Source of the DNA: SIG598 sp045605025
Lineage (GTDB): Bacteria > Bacillota > Clostridia > Oscillospirales > Acutalibacteraceae
DNA: 64,000 nucleotides
Direction: 5' to 3'
Assembly (NCBI GenBank): GCA_045605025.1
Contig: JAZUPE010000013.1
Coordinates: 1 to 64,000 of the forward strand
Under the pieces are notes generated by a model. The model did no database searches. It had not been told where the DNA came from and worked only from the letters and a program-made list of their open reading frames with translations. Positions within the stretch are counted from its first letter, which is position 1, and each line of letters begins with the position of its first letter. Shown in pieces: positions 17,611 through 25,392 of the stretch. The translations under genes were made by a program, and so were the position numbers.

Positions 17611-18261
17611 TTTGTCCTCTGCTTCTGCACTGAGCTTCTTTTCTCCGGCAGGATTGATCTTCAGTCCCGCGGAAAGCGCACCCCATACGATTGCGGACAG
17701 CACCACGGTGAGAATGATCTCAGGCAGCATGGTTGCGCCGTTGTAGAAGAAGGAGTAGCTGTAGATCAGCGCGTCACCCTTTGCCAGCCATGTGTCCTGC
17801 AGGGAGGAGGGGAGAGCAGTCACGTCCACCCACTCCTTCCAGACTGTCACGCCGCTGAGAAAATGGCAGATAAACCGGCCCACGCCGGCGATCAGACCGG
17901 CAAGACCGGCGGCCAGCGGACGGTTGCGGATTTTGCGGGTGACACCGGAAAGACCGATAATGCCGAAGGCGATCAGATAATCAAACAGCGCGATGGCAAG
18001 CACTGCCCACAACGTGGCGGCATAGCTGAAGTTATCTATGCCGAAAAGCATCTGCACAAGTCCGTATACAGAACAGGCACCGATGCCCCAGCCCACGCCG
18101 TACATCTGTCCGATGAGCACCAGCGGCACCATGCTGCCGGGAGTGACAGTGCCGCCCATGGGCATTCTGATGGGGGTCATCTCGCTGAGTACGGTAGCAA
18201 GCGCCAGCATCAGCGCGGTAATAACGAGTTTAAAGGTTCTTGAACGGTAATCTAATTTCAT
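17608..18261 (-). CDS. thiT: ECF thiamine transporter S component ThiT
   Basis: From the ATG at 18261 (GGAGG nine bases upstream) the protein has 217 residues with six predicted membrane helices. The motif GGTVTPGSMVPLVLIGQMYG matches the ThiT conserved GGxVTxxSMxPI region, and GLVQMLFG fits the thiamine-binding loop. ThiT binds thiamine and works with a shared EcfA/A'/T module not present here. The TPP riboswitch directly upstream fixes the substrate well. Confidence 0.93.
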   Translation of the reverse strand: MKLDYRSRTFKLVITALMLALATVLSEMTPIRMPMGGTVTPGSMVPLVLIGQMYGVGWGIGACSVYGLVQMLFGIDNFSYAATLWAVLAIALFDYLIAFGIIGLSGVTRKIRNRPLAAGLAGLIAGVGRFICHFLSGVTVWKEWVDVTALPSSLQDTWLAKGDALIYSYSFFYNGATMLPEIILTVVLSAIVWGALSAGLKINPAGEKKLSAEAEDK

Positions 18262-18340
18262 AATGTTAAGCCTCCAAAATAAAAATAGCGTACCGGTCAA
18301 TACCGATACGCAAACAAGACTTACATTATGACAAAACCGT

Positions 18341-18436
18341 AAGACTTCCTACGCCGGCATTATCCGGATCAGGTTAACGGGTCCGATGCGTCTGCGCATC
18401 ATCTCAGCCGGCGAGGAAGCCAGCACCCCAGCTCGT
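18341..18436 (-). promoter_or_regulatory. TPP riboswitch
   Basis: Read on the minus strand, the element has the THI-box landmarks in order: GGGGTGC, GGCTGAGA, a variable P3 hairpin with complementary GATGCGC/GCGCATC-type arms, ACCCGTTAACCTGATC, and GGATAATGCCGGCGTAGG. It lies 80 bases upstream of thiT, so thiamine pyrophosphate turns the transporter gene off. Confidence 0.96.
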
Positions 18437-18494
18437 GAACCGCGTTCGGGATTGGATCCTTGATCCCGGAGCGATCCGCTCGATTTTCGTTGAG

Positions 18495-18523
18495 ATTATA
18501 GCACCGGCAAAGACGGTTGTCAA
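18495..18523 (-). promoter_or_regulatory. Consensus promoter for the riboswitch-thiT transcript
   Basis: A perfect TTGACA, 17 bases, TATAAT on the minus strand about 60 bases upstream of the TPP aptamer. Confidence 0.9.
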
Positions 18524-18540
18524 CAGTAAGTTTTACAAAA

Positions 18541-19002
18541 TTATCCAGCGATACCCGCAAGATCAGTGATATGAATCCTTCCGGATCGGGCGCGTTTCAT
18601 GGCGTACTCCAGCATAGGCCGGGTGTTGCCTGCGGCATATCGCGCATAGGCGATCAGATAATCGGAATGATCGATGGAGTATTTGTTTGCGTGCATAATC
18701 GCGGCACGAAAAGGAATACCTTACATGTCCGGTGGATAATGTGAGCCGTCAAAACCGTCACGGATTTCAACAGGCTGTGTTGACGGATGGTACGGAATAA
18801 GCAACGTAAGGCTGATATCTGGGTACAATCTTTTATCCGCAATAACAGCCTGAGCAGCCATACTATCAAAATTGCCATAGTGCCCTACCACAAAATCGCT
18901 GACACCAAAGCTGACAATGTGAAACAAGACGGCTTCGTATATGAAAGGACGCAGAGTATCGGGTGCGTCTCTGTGACTGATAAAGAAACAGCTTGCCAAC
19001 AT
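18541..19002 (-). pseudogene. SLOG-like small cytosolic protein gene interrupted by an in-frame TAA
   Basis: From the ATG at 19002 (GAGGTG upstream) the frame reads FISHRDAPD, then DFVVGHYGNFDSMAAQAV and LLIPYHPSTQPVE, the pattern of a conserved Clostridia protein of the SLOG/DUF1273-like kind. It stops at a TAA (18721-18723) right after HYPPDM. The same frame continues without shift as GIPFRAAIMHANKYSIDHSD, then DYLIAYARYAAGNTRPMLEYA, the expected C-terminal half, to a TAA at 18541. A single GAA-to-TAA change would explain it. Without the stop the product would have 153 residues. Confidence 0.75.
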
Positions 19003-19025
19003 AATCACCTCGCAAATTTAGTGTC

Positions 19026-19058
19026 ACCAAATTTATTATATTTGGTAATACCAAATAT
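19026..19058. promoter_or_regulatory. Palindromic operator between divergent genes
   Basis: A perfect inverted repeat ATATTTGGT-AAT-ACCAAATAT occupies 19038-19058, and a further ACCAAA at 19026 repeats the left half in inverted form. A TATAAT (19077-19082) precedes the HTH gene. Autoregulation by the adjacent HTH protein is likely. Confidence 0.6.
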
Positions 19059-19099
19059 ATCAAGGCCCTTAAGGCATATAATAACCTTGCCCTAGGGAG

Positions 19100-19357
19100 G
19101 TGAGCAGTACGAGACTGAGAAAACTGGCGCTCGGCAAACGGAACATCAGCGGCAGGCGTGTAACCGAAGCGAGAAAAGCGAAAGGCATGAAGCAGATCGA
19201 ACTGCTTGCCCGATTGCAGCTCAAAGGCGTGGACATGAGCGTGCCTGCTCTGTCGCTGCTGGAAGGGCAGAAGCGACCGGTGTCCGATATCGAGCTCAAC
19301 GCGATTGCCGATATACTGGAAGTCAGCGTTGACTGGCTGCTTGGACGCACAGAATAG
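19100..19357 (+). CDS. Small XRE-type HTH transcriptional regulator
   Basis: About 82-85 residues. An HTH_3 fold is visible (KGMKQIELLARLQLKGVDMSVPALSLLEGQKRPVSDIELNAIADILEVSVDWLLGR). No ATG is available at the N-terminus. The GTG at 19100 lies inside the GGGAGGTGA ribosome binding site, so initiation may really occur at ACG 19109 or CTG 19115. It is divergent from the broken SLOG-like gene and probably binds the palindrome between them. Confidence 0.75.
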   Translation: MSSTRLRKLALGKRNISGRRVTEARKAKGMKQIELLARLQLKGVDMSVPALSLLEGQKRPVSDIELNAIADILEVSVDWLLGRTE

Positions 19358-19410
19358 CATTTTCGTCAAATATTTCGGAGTTTCACTGTTCATCTTCGCC
19401 ATCATTACAA

Positions 19411-19440
19411 TTGACGTACACATACAAACAACGCTATAAT
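19411..19440 (+). promoter_or_regulatory. Promoter for the DUF1015 gene
   Basis: TTGACG, 18 bases, TATAAT. The start site would fall inside the left arm of the hairpin that follows. Confidence 0.55.
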
Positions 19441-19480
19441 ATGAACGGCACTTTATTTGAATAAATCGGTGTCGTTCATT
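19441..19480 (+). terminator. Terminator after the HTH gene, overlapping the next promoter's start site
   Basis: The stem ATGAACGGCAC / GTGTCGTTCAT (one mismatch) with a 17-base loop is followed by TTTTTATTTT. It ends about 33 bases before the DUF1015 start. Confidence 0.7.
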
Positions 19481-19512
19481 TTTTATTTTACAGGAAACGG
19501 AGTTTGATCCAC

Positions 19513-20790
19513 ATGGCTGAATTAAAAGGTATGCGCGCCCTGCGCTTTTCCGCTGCCGCCGGCGAGATCGGCGAGCTGTGCTGCCCTCCCTATGACATCA
19601 TCAGCGAGGAACAGCGTCAGGCTTATCTTGCCCGCAATGAGCACAACGTAATCCGACTGGAGCTGCCCAAGGGTGAAGATCCCTACGGCGAGGCCGGCCG
19701 CGTGCTCAGCGACTGGATGGAAAGCGGCATCATCGCCCGTGACGAGGAAAGCCTCTACATCTACGAGGAGGAGTTTACCGCGTACGGTCAGCGCATGAAG
19801 GTCAAGGGCATGATCTGCCGTGTCAAGCTGGAGGAGTTCTCCAAGGGCATCGTTCTGCCCCACGAGGAGACCCTGTCCAAGGCTAAGGAAGACCGCCTCA
19901 ACCTCATGAAAGCCACCGGCTGCAACTTCAGCCAGATTTACTCCCTCTATATCGACGACGGCAACCGCACCCGTCCCAGAGTTGACGCTCTGTCTGCCGG
20001 TGAGCCTCAGGTTGAGCTGACCGATGGTGACGGCGTCACCCATCGTCTGTGGCAGTGCACCGATGCCGAGCAGATCGCTGCCATCGCCGGCGATTTTGTC
20101 GACCGCAAACTGTACATTGCTGACGGTCATCACCGCTACGAGACCGGCATCAACTATCGCAACTGGTGCCGTGAGCAGGGCATTGCCAAGGAAGGCGACG
20201 CCTGCGACTACATCATGATGATGCTGGTTGAGATGGAGAACGAAGGTCTGGTGGTATTCCCCACCCATCGTCTCGTCCGCGACCTTGAGAAGTTTGACCT
20301 GCAGGCAACCCTCGCCAACGCCGAGGAGTTCTTCGAGGTTTCCAGGCGCGACAGCGTCGCTGAGATGGAAAGCGCCCTCACCGAGTATTACAACCGCGGC
20401 GAAAAGGCATTCGGCCTGTATGCCGGCGGCGACGAGTGGTATCTGCTCAAACTTAAGAGCCTTGACAGCATGACCAGGGAAATGCCCGACTGCAGCGAAG
20501 CTCTGCGCGGTCTGGATGTCAGCGTGCTGCACACCCTCGTTCTGGAGCGCACCATGGGCATCGACAAGGCAAACATGGCTGCCCAGATCAACCTGACCTA
20601 TACCCGAAGCTTTGACGAGGCCATCGAGAGCGTAAAGTCCGGTGCTTCCCAGTGCTGCTTCATCCTCAATCCCACCCGCGTCACCGAGATCCGCGACGTT
20701 GCCGCCGCCGGAGAGAAGATGCCCCAGAAGTCCACTTACTTCTATCCCAAGCTCATCACCGGTCTGGTAATGAACAAGCTGGGAGAGTAA
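19513..20790 (+). CDS. DUF1015 family protein
   Basis: The 425-residue protein belongs to DUF1015 (COG4198). Conserved stretches are CCPPYDIISEEQRQ, LPHEETLSKAKEDRLNLMKAT and LYIADGHHRYETGINYR. The DGHHR motif suggests an enzyme, but no activity is established to my knowledge. The start is the ATG at 19513 with GGAAACGGAG upstream; an in-frame TTG nine bases earlier is less likely. Codon use is strongly biased, as in highly expressed genes such as ackA. Confidence 0.85.
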   Translation: MAELKGMRALRFSAAAGEIGELCCPPYDIISEEQRQAYLARNEHNVIRLELPKGEDPYGEAGRVLSDWMESGIIARDEESLYIYEEEFTAYGQRMKVKGMICRVKLEEFSKGIVLPHEETLSKAKEDRLNLMKATGCNFSQIYSLYIDDGNRTRPRVDALSAGEPQVELTDGDGVTHRLWQCTDAEQIAAIAGDFVDRKLYIADGHHRYETGINYRNWCREQGIAKEGDACDYIMMMLVEMENEGLVVFPTHRLVRDLEKFDLQATLANAEEFFEVSRRDSVAEMESALTEYYNRGEKAFGLYAGGDEWYLLKLKSLDSMTREMPDCSEALRGLDVSVLHTLVLERTMGIDKANMAAQINLTYTRSFDEAIESVKSGASQCCFILNPTRVTEIRDVAAAGEKMPQKSTYFYPKLITGLVMNKLGE

Positions 20791-20846
20791 TTGGAATATA
20801 CCATAGCTCATAGGTAACTGCTGAACTGCATATATCATAACAATTA

Positions 20847-20886
20847 CCCCCTGCACAGCCCTTCGTCGGGCGCTGTGCAGGGGGTT
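20847..20886. terminator. Terminator between DUF1015 and GNAT genes
   Basis: The stem CCCCCTGCACAG / CTGTGCAGGGGG with a 14-base loop lies between convergent genes. Its T-run is short. Confidence 0.75.
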
Positions 20887-20914
20887 CGTCAGTATATAGG
20901 GGCAATTTGTAGTG

Positions 20915-21433
20915 TCAGTGGTTGTATTCGTGATATCCCAGCTCGCTTCGGAAGTTTTTTGCGGGTATGAAACCAAGAGCTTCCAGACAACTGATTCTAT
21001 CCTCGATATTCGATGTCTTGATCTTTAGACTGCCAATGCCGAAATCGTCAATGAAATCGTCAATTGCAAGACGGGCTATCTCAGCGAAGTATTCTTCTGT
21101 ATCGTAGCTGCGCGGCAAATCGATCCGTAATATGCCGAAGTCACCGCCAAAGATTTCCACAGTTCCAACCGCACGGTTTTCGGTTTTCAGAATCAGAGCG
21201 AAACGAACATAATATTTCATTTTATATTCATCCAGCCAGAATCTGATGCATTGCGTGATTTCTTCCGTGGTTGTGAAATAAAAGTGGCTTGTGCAGAAGT
21301 CTGAGTTGAATCTATTCACATTCTCTTTATCCGAATAACACGGAAGCAATGCTTCCGCGTCCTCCGGTTCTATCAGCCGCAGAAAAAAGGACTCGGTTTC
21401 ATATACCGGACACTGTTCGTATACGTTTTTCAT
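20915..21433 (-). CDS. GNAT family N-acetyltransferase
   Basis: The 172-residue protein resembles RimJ/RimL-type acetyltransferases: SFFLRLIEPEDAEALLPCY at the N-terminus, a VGTVEIFGG strand, and EYFAEIARLAIDDF in the acetyl-CoA-binding helix position. Near the C-terminus LEALGFIPAKNF is the usual terminal GNAT strand. The substrate is unknown. It is 12 bases downstream of the DUF5680 gene, probably in one operon. Confidence 0.75.
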   Translation of the reverse strand: MKNVYEQCPVYETESFFLRLIEPEDAEALLPCYSDKENVNRFNSDFCTSHFYFTTTEEITQCIRFWLDEYKMKYYVRFALILKTENRAVGTVEIFGGDFGILRIDLPRSYDTEEYFAEIARLAIDDFIDDFGIGSLKIKTSNIEDRISCLEALGFIPAKNFRSELGYHEYNH

Positions 21434-21445
21434 GCTGTACTGCCT

Positions 21446-21892
21446 CTATTCTATCGTGTTTCCGTGGAAAAAGCAGTCATAAATCTTTCTGCCCTCAAGA
21501 TAAATGGCTTCATATCCCTGAAACCACTCAAAGTTGCCGTCCACGTCGCAGACGTAGGTGTATCTGCCGTTGCTGTAGAATTCAGGACCGCGATACGGGC
21601 GTTCAAAGGGAACACGCAGCAGTGCTTCCTTGAGAAAGTCACCGCTGAAGTTATCGCCCGTGACCTGCCCGGCGTAGTTCATACTCCAGCAGGGAACGCC
21701 GTCGAACCATAACGCTTCCTCTCCGGCAAACCGTCTGCCGCCCAGAAAGCTATCCAGATACATCAGCTCACCCTCGCAGTATTCAAGGTCGTGAGACGCA
21801 GGTCGGCTTGATGCGCTCTCAGCGCCCTTGCCGGCGTAAGTGGCTTTCTTGGCTCTCAGCAGAAATTCGATCAACTTATCTCTATCAATCAT
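21446..21892 (-). CDS. DUF5680 domain protein
   Basis: The 148-residue protein has the family sequence almost end to end: FLLRAKKATYAGKGAESASS, GELMYLDSFLGGRRFAGEEALW and PCWSMNYAGQVTGDNF. This domain occurs alone or behind HTH domains in Firmicutes, and its role is unknown. The ATG follows GGAGG by seven bases. It is first in a two-gene unit with the GNAT enzyme. Confidence 0.8.
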   Translation of the reverse strand: MIDRDKLIEFLLRAKKATYAGKGAESASSRPASHDLEYCEGELMYLDSFLGGRRFAGEEALWFDGVPCWSMNYAGQVTGDNFSGDFLKEALLRVPFERPYRGPEFYSNGRYTYVCDVDGNFEWFQGYEAIYLEGRKIYDCFFHGNTIE

Positions 21893-21984
21893 TGTGTACC
21901 CTCCGATGCATTGTTTTTTCTGTCATTATTATACATCTGCACGGTGAGGGCAGCAACACCATTGATGGTACAGCACTGCGTGCC

Positions 21985-22749
21985 TCACAGCCCGTATATC
22001 ATTCGTGCGTTTTCGCAAAACACCAGCCGTCGCTCCTGTTCGGTCAGATTCAGCCTGCTGAAGAACTGCAGATGCTCTGCCTGGTCGCAGCTGCCGTAAT
22101 CCGAGCCGAAGATAAACCGCTCAGGCATAGCGTGAATGACTGCTTCAAGAATCGGAATGAAGCTATCGTTGCTTCCGTCCGCCACGCTGGACAGATCAAA
22201 GTATACATTTTCGCAATCAGCCAGAACGCTGAAGCAATCGTCCAGACGCGGGTAGCAGCAGTGACAGCACACGAGCTTTATTTTGCGATGGATTTCCGCT
22301 GCTTCGCGGATGATTTCCGGTGTGGTAAAGTGAGAATTATCCCACCCTGAGTGGAAAAGCACAGGCACACCGAATCTTTCTGCAAGGATATACACCGCGT
22401 CAAGATTACCATCGGTGAGATAGATTGGCTCGTGCCCGCAGAACAGCTTGATGCCAGCCAGCAATCCGCTGCCAAGCAGTTTGCCCATCAGGACCAGCTG
22501 TTCTTCATAATTGATGTACGGACTTATTCCACCAACAACCGCTATGTCTGCGCAACCGGCAAACAGTCCGGCGCAATCGGCAAGGGAACCTATGCTGCTT
22601 GCAAGTTCGGAATCGGAAATAACGACGCCTTTGCTTACTCCGTTTTTTCTCATTTCTTCAAACAGTGCGTCTTTCTTCTGTTCAAGCGACACCGGATCGA
22701 CCGGCAGATGCATATGGGCGTCGATGATGAGTTTGTTGATATCTTCCAT
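21985..22749 (-). CDS. Amidohydrolase family (TIM-barrel metal hydrolase)
   Basis: From the ATG at 22749 (GGAG eight bases upstream) the protein has 254 residues. It begins IIDAHMHLPVDP, with the HxH metal ligands on strand 1. LVCCHCCYPR supplies a later His, and FIFGSDYGS has the final Asp. This is the amidohydrolase_2 (ACMSD-like) layout, which hydrolyses or decarboxylates small ring compounds; the substrate is unknown. A hairpin plus T-run lies 34 bases upstream of the start. Confidence 0.75.
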   Translation of the reverse strand: MEDINKLIIDAHMHLPVDPVSLEQKKDALFEEMRKNGVSKGVVISDSELASSIGSLADCAGLFAGCADIAVVGGISPYINYEEQLVLMGKLLGSGLLAGIKLFCGHEPIYLTDGNLDAVYILAERFGVPVLFHSGWDNSHFTTPEIIREAAEIHRKIKLVCCHCCYPRLDDCFSVLADCENVYFDLSSVADGSNDSFIPILEAVIHAMPERFIFGSDYGSCDQAEHLQFFSRLNLTEQERRLVFCENARMIYGL

Positions 22750-22783
22750 AGTTAATTCTCCGCGAAAAATTGTGACAAGGCGC

Positions 22784-22811
22784 AAAAAAGCCGCAGAGAT
22801 CACTCTGCGGC
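22784..22811 (-). terminator. Terminator or attenuator hairpin just before the amidohydrolase gene
   Basis: On the minus strand GCCGCAGAG-TGAT-CTCTGCGGC is followed by TTTTTT, only 34 bases before the start codon. It is too close to the gene to leave room for another promoter, so either it attenuates the gene or it ends the upstream MerR transcript. Confidence 0.7.
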
Positions 22812-23028
22812 CTGAATAGATAATTGCAGAGCGAAAATCTAAATTGTAAACCGAAAACACCGTGCGAAAAATGCACAGCGTCAACCGGGTTTATCCAATT
22901 CTGATTCTCGGCTCTTTCCGATCATGCACCTGCCGTTATCCGCGGCAGATATGTTATCGGGAAAATCACTTCCTCGTGCTGTAATGTCACCTTGTCCGAT
23001 GACATCATAGCAGAAGTGCCGCCGCCTG
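22812..23028 (-). other. Untranslated region with possible RNA structure
   Basis: This gap between the MerR gene and the hairpin has no gene. On the minus strand CCGAT...ATCGG encloses a hairpin CTGCCG-CGGATAA-CGGCAG, and further arms follow. I do not recognise a known riboswitch class, and no T-box sequence is present. Confidence 0.3.
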
Positions 23029-23781
23029 TCAACTGTTCTGACGGCCGCAATATGCGCCTATGGCATCTGCCATGAACTGCGCGGTGCCTTCGCCGTGAGA
23101 GTCAATGTTTCCGCGGAACCGCTCATCGGCAGTGTACATCTGTGCCAGTCCGGCAAGAATTTCGTCAGTGCAGCGATAATAATGCTCGCTGATAAAACTT
23201 TGCCATCGGTGCACAAGCTCCTGCGCTTTCTCACCGTCTGCAGATTCTCCCGACTGCATGCAACCGGCGAATTCTGCCATGAGATTATTCATGTCGTCCG
23301 TGATGCGTGACTGCTCATCTGCCGAATACGCTGCGGAACGCCGCTCGCTTTCTCTGTAAGCATCTGTGTGCCCCCAGCGTTCGCGCGCCTCCTTAGCGTA
23401 TTCCTCGCGCTGTGAATCATATTGTATGCTGTCAAAAACCTTCATATCGATGCGTTCTCCTTTCGCTGAATCGTCAATGGCGGAAATCAGCCGCTCGATT
23501 CGCTCTTTTTTCAGAACAAGCAGATGCCTCTGTGCGGATAAAGCAGCCTGCCGGTCATAGTCGGAGGAGGAGATAAGTCCTGCAATATCCCTGAGAGGAA
23601 AATCCAGTTCACGATAGAACAGTATTTCCTGCATCCGGACCAGTGAAGCGTCATCGTATATGCGATAGCCGTTTTCAATGTCCACATCAGCCGGCCGCAG
23701 CAGGCCGATGCTGTCGTAGTAATGCAGCGTGCGTACACTGACACCGCATAGCTGTGCGAATTCGCGGACATACAGTTTCAT
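23029..23781 (-). CDS. MerR family regulator with TipAS drug-binding domain
   Basis: The 250-residue protein starts at the ATG at 23781 after GGAGGTGA. Residues 1-70 are the MerR winged helix (REFAQLCGVSVRTLHYYDSIGLLRP), then a coiled-coil dimerisation helix. The C-terminal 130 residues match the TipAS fold: RWGHTDAYRESERR, QELVHRWQSFISEHYYRC and MYTADERFRGNID. TipA-type proteins bind thiopeptide or other drugs and activate transcription. Its own promoter has the MerR-type long spacer, so it is probably autoregulated. No efflux gene is adjacent. Confidence 0.88.
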   Translation of the reverse strand: MKLYVREFAQLCGVSVRTLHYYDSIGLLRPADVDIENGYRIYDDASLVRMQEILFYRELDFPLRDIAGLISSSDYDRQAALSAQRHLLVLKKERIERLISAIDDSAKGERIDMKVFDSIQYDSQREEYAKEARERWGHTDAYRESERRSAAYSADEQSRITDDMNNLMAEFAGCMQSGESADGEKAQELVHRWQSFISEHYYRCTDEILAGLAQMYTADERFRGNIDSHGEGTAQFMADAIGAYCGRQNS

Positions 23782-23802
23782 TATGTCACCTCCCTCAAGT
23801 AG

Positions 23803-23833
23803 AGTATATACCATGACGCAGCGTCATAGTCAA
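23803..23833 (-). promoter_or_regulatory. MerR-type promoter with 19-base spacer and central dyad
   Basis: On the minus strand TTGACT and TATACT are separated by 19 bases, and the spacer contains the dyad ATGACG-CTG-CGTCAT. This over-long spacer is the classic MerR operator, untwisted on activation. Confidence 0.85.
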
Positions 23834-23958
23834 TGGTGTTTGCAAACATGATCTAAACCATAGTTCTTGTCGTTGACATCATATTGCCGCTATGGTATGA
23901 TGTTTTTGCTCTATAAATTATGTATAGGCGATACTGAACTGAACAGAGGTACATATCT

Positions 23959-25374
23959 GTGGTATTTTCAAGTCTATTATTTATGACGCTGTTCCTTCCT
24001 ATAGTGCTGCTGCTGTATTTCATACGCAGTGATATAAAATGGCGCAATGGTGTTTTGCTTGTTGCTTCGCTGATATTCTACAGCTGGGGAGAGCCGGTTT
24101 GGGTGATCTGCATGCTTGGTTCAACAGCAATTAACTATGTTGCGGCAAAGATGATCGTAAACAGTCGGTCGAAGGCTGCGCGGCGTACCGCTCTTGTTGT
24201 GGGTGTTATCGCTTCGGTGGCAGCTCTTTTCTATTTCAAATACGCCGCTTTCCTCTTCAATTCAATAACCGGGCTGATCGGGTCTCCGGTTACCCTGCCG
24301 GTACTCAATCTGCCGGTGGGCATATCCTTCTATACCTTCCAGGTGCTGACCTATACGGTGGATATCTACCGGGGCAAGAGTCCCGTGCAGAACAGTTTCT
24401 TACGTCTGCTGCTTTACATCAGCTGCTTCCCACAGCTAATCGCCGGTCCCATCGTGCAGTATTCTGATGTGGCACAGATGCTCGACGAACGAACCAGCAC
24501 CGTGGACGACTTTGCGTCTGGAATGAAGCGCTTTGTCGTTGGCCTGGGGAAAAAGGTACTCATCGCTAACACATGCGGATTGATTATCGAGCAGCTTCCT
24601 CTGGCAACGGGTACTTCCTCTCCTTCAGTTCTGTGTGCGTGGTATGTGGCGCTGCTTTATTCCCTGCAGCTGTATTTTGACTTCTCAGGTTATTCTGACA
24701 TGGCTATCGGCCTCGGACAGATATTTGGATTTACCTACAAGGAGAACTTCAATTACCCATACATATCCCGCAGTGCCAGCGAATTCTGGCGCAGATGGCA
24801 TATTTCTCTGGGAAGCTTTTTCCGAGATTATGTGTATATTCCGCTGGGCGGCAATCGCAGAGGAAATGCGCGTACTGTAATGAATCTGCTTGTGGTCTGG
24901 ATGCTGACCGGACTGTGGCACGGCGCCAGCTGGAATTTCGTGCTGTGGGGTCTTTACTACGGCATTCTGCTCATAATTGAACGCTTTGTGATGGGAGATG
25001 CGCTCAAACGCGCCCCGGCAATCATAACCGTTCCGTACACACTGCTTATTATAATGGTGGGTTGGATGATATTCTACTACACCGATATTAACAGTGTTTT
25101 CAATCACATAGGTGCCATGTTTGGCATCGGTGCCGATGGACTGTCCGATGCGGTAACACTTGCGGTGTTAAGAAAGTATTCCGTTCTGCCTCTGGTGGGA
25201 GTGGTTGCCGCGCTTCCCATCCTGCCCTCGGTCAGGCAGCACGTCCGGCAGGATACTGCCGCGTGGCGTATTGTATCGGTTGGTTCAACTGTCGTTCTGA
25301 CTGGAGTATTGGTGCTCAGTCTTATCTTCATTGTGGGTCAGAGCTACAATCCGTTTATCTATTTCCGCTTCTGA
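23959..25374 (+). CDS. MBOAT family O-acyltransferase
   Basis: The 471-residue polytopic protein starts at GTG with GAGGT upstream. It shows the MBOAT core: LPVGISFYTFQVLTYTVDIYRG, EFWRRWHISLGSFFRDYVYIPLGGNR and TGLWHGASWNFVLWG with the conserved His. AlgI/DltB-type MBOAT proteins move acyl groups across the membrane onto extracellular polymers. It is followed at 18 bases by a DHHW protein, the usual partner, so O-acetylation of a surface polysaccharide is likely. Confidence 0.92.
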   Translation: MVFSSLLFMTLFLPIVLLLYFIRSDIKWRNGVLLVASLIFYSWGEPVWVICMLGSTAINYVAAKMIVNSRSKAARRTALVVGVIASVAALFYFKYAAFLFNSITGLIGSPVTLPVLNLPVGISFYTFQVLTYTVDIYRGKSPVQNSFLRLLLYISCFPQLIAGPIVQYSDVAQMLDERTSTVDDFASGMKRFVVGLGKKVLIANTCGLIIEQLPLATGTSSPSVLCAWYVALLYSLQLYFDFSGYSDMAIGLGQIFGFTYKENFNYPYISRSASEFWRRWHISLGSFFRDYVYIPLGGNRRGNARTVMNLLVVWMLTGLWHGASWNFVLWGLYYGILLIIERFVMGDALKRAPAIITVPYTLLIIMVGWMIFYYTDINSVFNHIGAMFGIGADGLSDAVTLAVLRKYSVLPLVGVVAALPILPSVRQHVRQDTAAWRIVSVGSTVVLTGVLVLSLIFIVGQSYNPFIYFRF

Positions 25375-25392
25375 GAATGTGGTGAGCTTTAA

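Noticed and set aside
19522..20976. 484-codon open frame on the minus strand
   Set aside because: It is antisense to the DUF1015 gene, has no ribosome binding site, and arises from the strong codon bias of that gene.
22812..23028. T-box leader
   Set aside because: No AGGGTGGNACCGCG-type sequence and no specifier loop; the downstream gene is not an amino-acid gene.
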